DNA of 9,052 bases from Spirochaetia bacterium (GTDB lineage Bacteria > Spirochaetota > Spirochaetia > PWKH01), in NCBI GenBank assembly GCA_007128345.1, contig SKXS01000120.1:1-9052 (forward strand), in the 5' to 3' direction. The stretch's first letter is position 1; the number at the start of each line of letters is the position of its first letter. The position numbers were made by a program, and so were the translations under genes. Below, one piece after another: positions 6,723-9,052 of this stretch. Below the pieces are notes generated by a model. The model was not told the DNA's origin, did not search any database, and saw only the letters and a program-made list of their open reading frames with translations.

Positions 6723-7469
6723 TCAGTACGCATCGGGATCAAAATCGTCGGGAATATCAAGATTGCTCGAAACGGACTGCACATCGTCAAGGTCATCAAG
6801 CTTTTCGATGAGCTTGAGGGCCTTTGCGGTCTTTTCAACTTCCAGCGAAATAGTCGCATCGGGAATGCGGGTTATCTCCGAAGAGGTTTCCGTGAATCCC
6901 CGTTCCTGGAGCGCCTCAAGCACGGTATTGAAGGATTCCGGGTCGGTGATCACCTCGTAGACCTCCCCCTCGAGTGAGACATCGTCTGCTCCGGTATCCA
7001 GGGCAGCCTCAAACAGGTCGTCTTCTTCGTAAGCGGTGCTGTCGTAGGTGATAATACCCTTGCGCTGGAAGAGGTAGGAAACACATCCTGTCTCCCCGAG
7101 GCTCCCCCCGTGCTTGGTGAGGATGCTCCGTACGTCCGCGGCGGTACGGTTCTTGTTGTCCGTCAGCGCGTCGATGAGGATGGCTACTCCTCCGGGACCA
7201 TATGCTTCGTAGGTAAGTTCAACATAGTCAATCCCTTCGAGGTCCCCCGTCCCCTTCTTGATTGCCCGTTCAATGTTGTCCTTGGGCATGTTCTCGGTTT
7301 TCGCCTTGAGTACCGCAGTTCTCAGCCGGGGATTCGCTTCGATGTCGCCTCCTCCCAGCTTAGCCGAAACCGTAATTTCCTTTATGATTTTAGTGAAAAT
7401 CTTCCCGCGCTTCGCATCCTGCGCGCCCTTTTTATGGCGTATGGTTGCCCATTTACTATGGCCGGACAT
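6723..7469 (-). CDS. yebC: YebC/PmpR family protein (TACO1-like translation or regulatory factor)
   Basis: The product is 248 residues, standard for YebC. It opens with the family signature MSGHSKWATIRHKKGAQDAK and continues RGKIFTKIIKEI. Further family landmarks are NPRLRTAVLKAKTENMPKDN (46-65), ERAIKKGTG, YEAYGPGGVAI and TDNKNRTAADVRSILTKHGG, and the acidic C-terminus ends PDDFDPDAY. Members were annotated as transcriptional regulators (PmpR in Pseudomonas). Mitochondrial TACO1 and bacterial relatives are now tied to translation of proline-rich stretches. Which applies here cannot be told from sequence. It sits first in the yebC-ruvC-ruvA-ruvB-queA series, a conserved arrangement, with a strong Shine-Dalgarno AAGGAG and a candidate promoter directly upstream. 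The 20-bp gap to ruvC suggests a shared transcript. Confidence 0.96.
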   Translation of the reverse strand: MSGHSKWATIRHKKGAQDAKRGKIFTKIIKEITVSAKLGGGDIEANPRLRTAVLKAKTENMPKDNIERAIKKGTGDLEGIDYVELTYEAYGPGGVAILIDALTDNKNRTAADVRSILTKHGGSLGETGCVSYLFQRKGIITYDSTAYEEDDLFEAALDTGADDVSLEGEVYEVITDPESFNTVLEALQERGFTETSSEITRIPDATISLEVEKTAKALKLIEKLDDLDDVQSVSSNLDIPDDFDPDAY

Positions 7470-7474
7470 GTTCG

Positions 7475-7480
7475 CTCCTT
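7475..7480 (-). promoter_or_regulatory. Ribosome binding site of yebC
   Basis: AAGGAG on the minus strand, 5 nt before the ATG at 7469. It is the best Shine-Dalgarno in the window and fixes the yebC start. Confidence 0.85.
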
Positions 7481-7482
7481 AG

Positions 7483-7495
7483 CTCCGTAACGGAG
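7483..7495 (-). repeat. Short hairpin in the yebC leader
   Basis: Perfect 5-bp arms CTCCG and CGGAG around a 3-nt loop (TTA on the minus strand), ending 2 nt before the Shine-Dalgarno. If the candidate promoter is used, this hairpin sits at the very 5' end of the transcript, where it could stabilise the mRNA or affect ribosome access. The stem is short and may be incidental. Confidence 0.35.
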
Positions 7496-7502
7496 ACAAT
7501 CA

Positions 7503-7532
7503 AAAATAGCACAGTCTAAAATTCACTGTCAA
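7503..7532 (-). promoter_or_regulatory. Candidate sigma-70-type promoter for yebC-ruvC-ruvA-ruvB-queA
   Basis: On the minus strand a perfect TTGACA (7532-7527) is followed after 18 bp by TATTTT (7508-7503, four of six to consensus). The predicted start is near 7496, giving a leader of under 30 nt with AAGGAG. The -35 box lies in the last codons of hemW (LDSEF), so the promoter is partly embedded in coding sequence. This is the largest gap in the leftward gene series, which supports a transcription start here. Confidence 0.5.
7511..7529. repeat. Inverted repeat inside the yebC promoter spacer
   Basis: ACAGT (7511-7515) and ACTGT (7525-7529) are perfect inverted arms separated by 9 bp, spanning the end of the -35 box and most of the spacer of the candidate promoter. 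This is a plausible operator position. Its outward order (ACAGT first, ACTGT second) is opposite to the E. coli LexA box (CTGT-N8-ACAG). The dyad is followed by a TATTTTT run, so a weak hemW terminator is an alternative reading. Confidence 0.3.
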
Positions 7533-8700
7533 GGCTCGGGTCAAATGCAAGCGCATCGGACTTGAGGAAGAAATCCGTGGTGATGGTGTTCATGATGAGC
7601 ATCCCTTCGGGCAGGAGAAAGCGTGTATCTTCCCTGCAGTCCATGCAGCCGCGGGCAGTCCATGCACTGCACACATCAGCAGTCCAGGCGGCCGCATCAT
7701 CGCCGAATTTTTTCCTCACATTTTCCAGCGATATCCCTTCTGCGGTCCTCAAAGCGAGCATGAGGTGCTCCTTGAACCAGGTTCTCATATCCAGCTCTTC
7801 AAACTCCCCCAGTGCCATACCCGACCGGGAGAAACCGTCAGTGTCGGGAAGCACCGCATACCGGATTGCTCCTCCGCGGACCGGCAGAGTCGAAACAGCA
7901 GATACGCCGATACCCAGGTAGGGCTTCTGGGACCAGTACGCTTTGTTGTGGGCGCACTGATGTCCAGGCAGGGAGAAGTTGGACAGTTCATACTGGCAGT
8001 ATCCGGCAGATTGCAAATATGCCCATGAAGGGCTGAGCATGTCCTCATCACTTTCCGCGGGCATTCTTTTGCTCAAAAGGGTCCCCTCCTCTATCATAAG
8101 GTCATAGAGCGAAATGTGGTGAACCGGACAGCGCTTGAGAAGCTCATCAATGTCCCTCCTGGTGTCATAGAAAGTGAAACCGGGGACGGAGGTCATGAGA
8201 TCAGCGTTTACGGATACTGAAACTGCAGATTCCTTAAGTATCTCAAGAGAGCGGTATACGCCTTCAAGAGAACCCTTCCGGCCGATGGCATCCCGCATCC
8301 GGGAACTGAAGGACTGGACGCCGACGCTGAAGCGGGTGAAACCCCTGGAGAGAAGCAGATCAGCAGTTTTTTCATCCAGTGATTCAGGGTTGAATTCAAT
8401 TGTAGATTCTGCTGCAGCATCAAGCGCCCACGAGAGGGAATCACAGAGCCGTGCAAGGCGGTCAGGTCCCAAGGAGAGCGGATTACCTCCGCCTACAAAG
8501 AGCGTAGTGATGCGGCCGTGATAGGAACTCTGCAGCGCATTAAGTTCCCGTGAAAGGGTACCGGCATATATGTCAGCCGTTTTAGGTCGCATCACTTCCG
8601 AGCAGAATCCGCAGTAATCGCACCGCTTGGCACAAAACGGTATATGCACGTAGAGGGAGCAGGCAGGTATATCTTCGGCTAAACGGTAGAGCCTGAGCAT
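7516..8700 (-). CDS. hemW: Radical SAM heme chaperone HemW (coproporphyrinogen III oxidase-like)
   Basis: The product is 394 residues, slightly longer than the usual 375-385. The N-terminal radical SAM core has YVHIPFC then C23-x3-C27-x2-C30, the iron-sulfur cluster cysteines, plus a further Cys at 33. LFVGGGNPLSLG (68-79) replaces the usual GGGTPS SAM-binding motif. IEFNPE (101-106), SVGVQSF (125-131), ISLYDLMIEEGT (196-207), YELSNFSLPGHQCAHNKAYW (237-256) and YLGIGVSAVS (261-270) follow the HemW order, although the family's GAGAHS reads GVSAVS here. The C-terminal HemN_C-type region contains MLALRTAEGISLENVRKKFG. HemW delivers heme to target proteins, and older annotations call it an oxygen-independent coproporphyrinogen oxidase, an activity HemW generally lacks. 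The ATG at 8700 follows the lepB stop by 2 nt with no clear Shine-Dalgarno, suggesting translational coupling. Confidence 0.92.
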   Translation of the reverse strand: MLRLYRLAEDIPACSLYVHIPFCAKRCDYCGFCSEVMRPKTADIYAGTLSRELNALQSSYHGRITTLFVGGGNPLSLGPDRLARLCDSLSWALDAAAESTIEFNPESLDEKTADLLLSRGFTRFSVGVQSFSSRMRDAIGRKGSLEGVYRSLEILKESAVSVSVNADLMTSVPGFTFYDTRRDIDELLKRCPVHHISLYDLMIEEGTLLSKRMPAESDEDMLSPSWAYLQSAGYCQYELSNFSLPGHQCAHNKAYWSQKPYLGIGVSAVSTLPVRGGAIRYAVLPDTDGFSRSGMALGEFEELDMRTWFKEHLMLALRTAEGISLENVRKKFGDDAAAWTADVCSAWTARGCMDCREDTRFLLPEGMLIMNTITTDFFLKSDALAFDPSLDSEF

Positions 8701-8702
8701 CT

Positions 8703-9052
8703 TCAGCGGATGACTCCAATGCGTGACAGCGGCCAGAATATGACCCGGGCCTTTCCCAGCACCGTTTTGATGGGAACCGGCCCGAAGTACCTTCCGTCAA
8801 TGGAATTGTCCCGGTTGTCCCCGATGGGGAACACGTAGCCGTCAGGGACATGGAATCCGTTTTCATACCGGTAGTACTCGTTACGGAACGACTGCTGGGC
8901 GGGAAATAGGGTGATCATTTCATAGTAATACTCTGCCGCGTACTGATAGTAGTCCACAAGGTAGGGTGTGCTCCTGATGCGCTGCAGCTCAAGCTGATCC
9001 TCCTGTGACAGGGGGATTCCTGCATACTCGTAGACCTGTCTCCTCGCATTCA
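8703..9052 (-). CDS. lepB: Signal peptidase I, C-terminal part (N-terminus beyond window)
   Basis: The minus-strand frame is open to the right edge, giving the last 115 complete codons. The conserved box E, IGDNRDNSIDGRYFGPVP, is followed by IKTVLGKARVIFWPLSRIG, the usual end of signal peptidase I. This membrane-bound serine/lysine protease removes signal peptides from exported proteins on the outer face of the inner membrane. The catalytic Ser and Lys (boxes B and D) and the membrane anchor lie off the window, so activity cannot be checked. Before box E there is an unusually long Tyr-rich stretch (LVDYYQYAAEYYYEM and NEYYRYENG), an enlarged insertion between boxes D and E. Methionine at 8957 is internal, not the start, since the frame continues upstream to the edge. 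The gene ends 2 nt before hemW, so the two are likely co-transcribed. Confidence 0.93.
   Translation of the reverse strand, partial: NARRQVYEYAGIPLSQEDQLELQRIRSTPYLVDYYQYAAEYYYEMITLFPAQQSFRNEYYRYENGFHVPDGYVFPIGDNRDNSIDGRYFGPVPIKTVLGKARVIFWPLSRIGVIR

Noticed and set aside
6718..6725. Perfect palindrome TGACGTCA at the yebC stop codon, followed by TATACT before ruvC
   Set aside because: An 8-bp palindrome is common by chance. No acceptable -35 hexamer lies at the right distance from TATACT, so I do not call a ruvC promoter.
1..9052. A mobile element, defence island or other undescribed multi-gene system
   Set aside because: Every gene is a recognisable housekeeping family in a mostly familiar order. 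No transposase, integrase, toxin-antitoxin pair, repeat array, tRNA or compositional break was seen.

Overview
This is an ordinary bacterial chromosomal window packed with housekeeping genes. Base composition is a little over half G+C by eye. The gene set suggests a Gram-negative-type cell envelope (TamB-like inner-membrane-anchored protein, signal peptidase I). The protein style (the thymidylate kinase P-loop variant, the GGGNP motif in HemW, a Tyr-rich insert in signal peptidase I, the TamB-like N-terminus) is most reminiscent of Spirochaetota. That assignment is an inference from family resemblance, with no marker gene in the window to prove it.

Layout. Positions 1-2934 (minus) hold the N-terminal 978 codons of a very large TamB-like protein whose C-terminus lies off the left edge. 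A 55-bp divergent gap (2935-2989) separates it from tmk (plus, 2990-3610), the only plus-strand gene. The tmk 3' end overlaps by 28 bp the 3' end of queA, the last gene of a leftward cluster. Read in transcription order (right to left) that cluster is lepB (partial, enters at the right edge), hemW, yebC, ruvC, ruvA, ruvB, queA. Gaps are tiny or negative: 2 bp lepB-hemW, 46 bp hemW-yebC, 20 bp yebC-ruvC, 4-bp overlap ruvC-ruvA, 9 bp ruvA-ruvB, 26-bp overlap ruvB-queA. No stretch over 300 bp lacks a gene, and I see no tRNA, rRNA, CRISPR array, insertion sequence or attachment site.

How the genes work together. RuvC, RuvA and RuvB form the Holliday-junction resolvasome (branch migration by RuvAB, cleavage by RuvC). 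QueA makes the queuosine precursor in tRNA, and YebC is a translation/regulatory factor. The order yebC-ruvC-ruvA-ruvB-queA is a familiar bacterial arrangement. The 46-bp gap upstream of yebC carries a plausible sigma-70-type promoter (TTGACA-N18-TATTTT), so the cluster may be two transcription units: lepB-hemW, and yebC-ruvCAB-queA. LepB, the radical-SAM heme chaperone HemW, Tmk and the TamB-like protein serve secretion, heme handling, dTTP synthesis and envelope biogenesis.

I found no convincing undescribed system. The points most worth a second look are the loss of the Walker A lysine in Tmk, the dyad sitting inside the yebC-ruvCAB promoter, and the tail-to-tail tmk/queA overlap.
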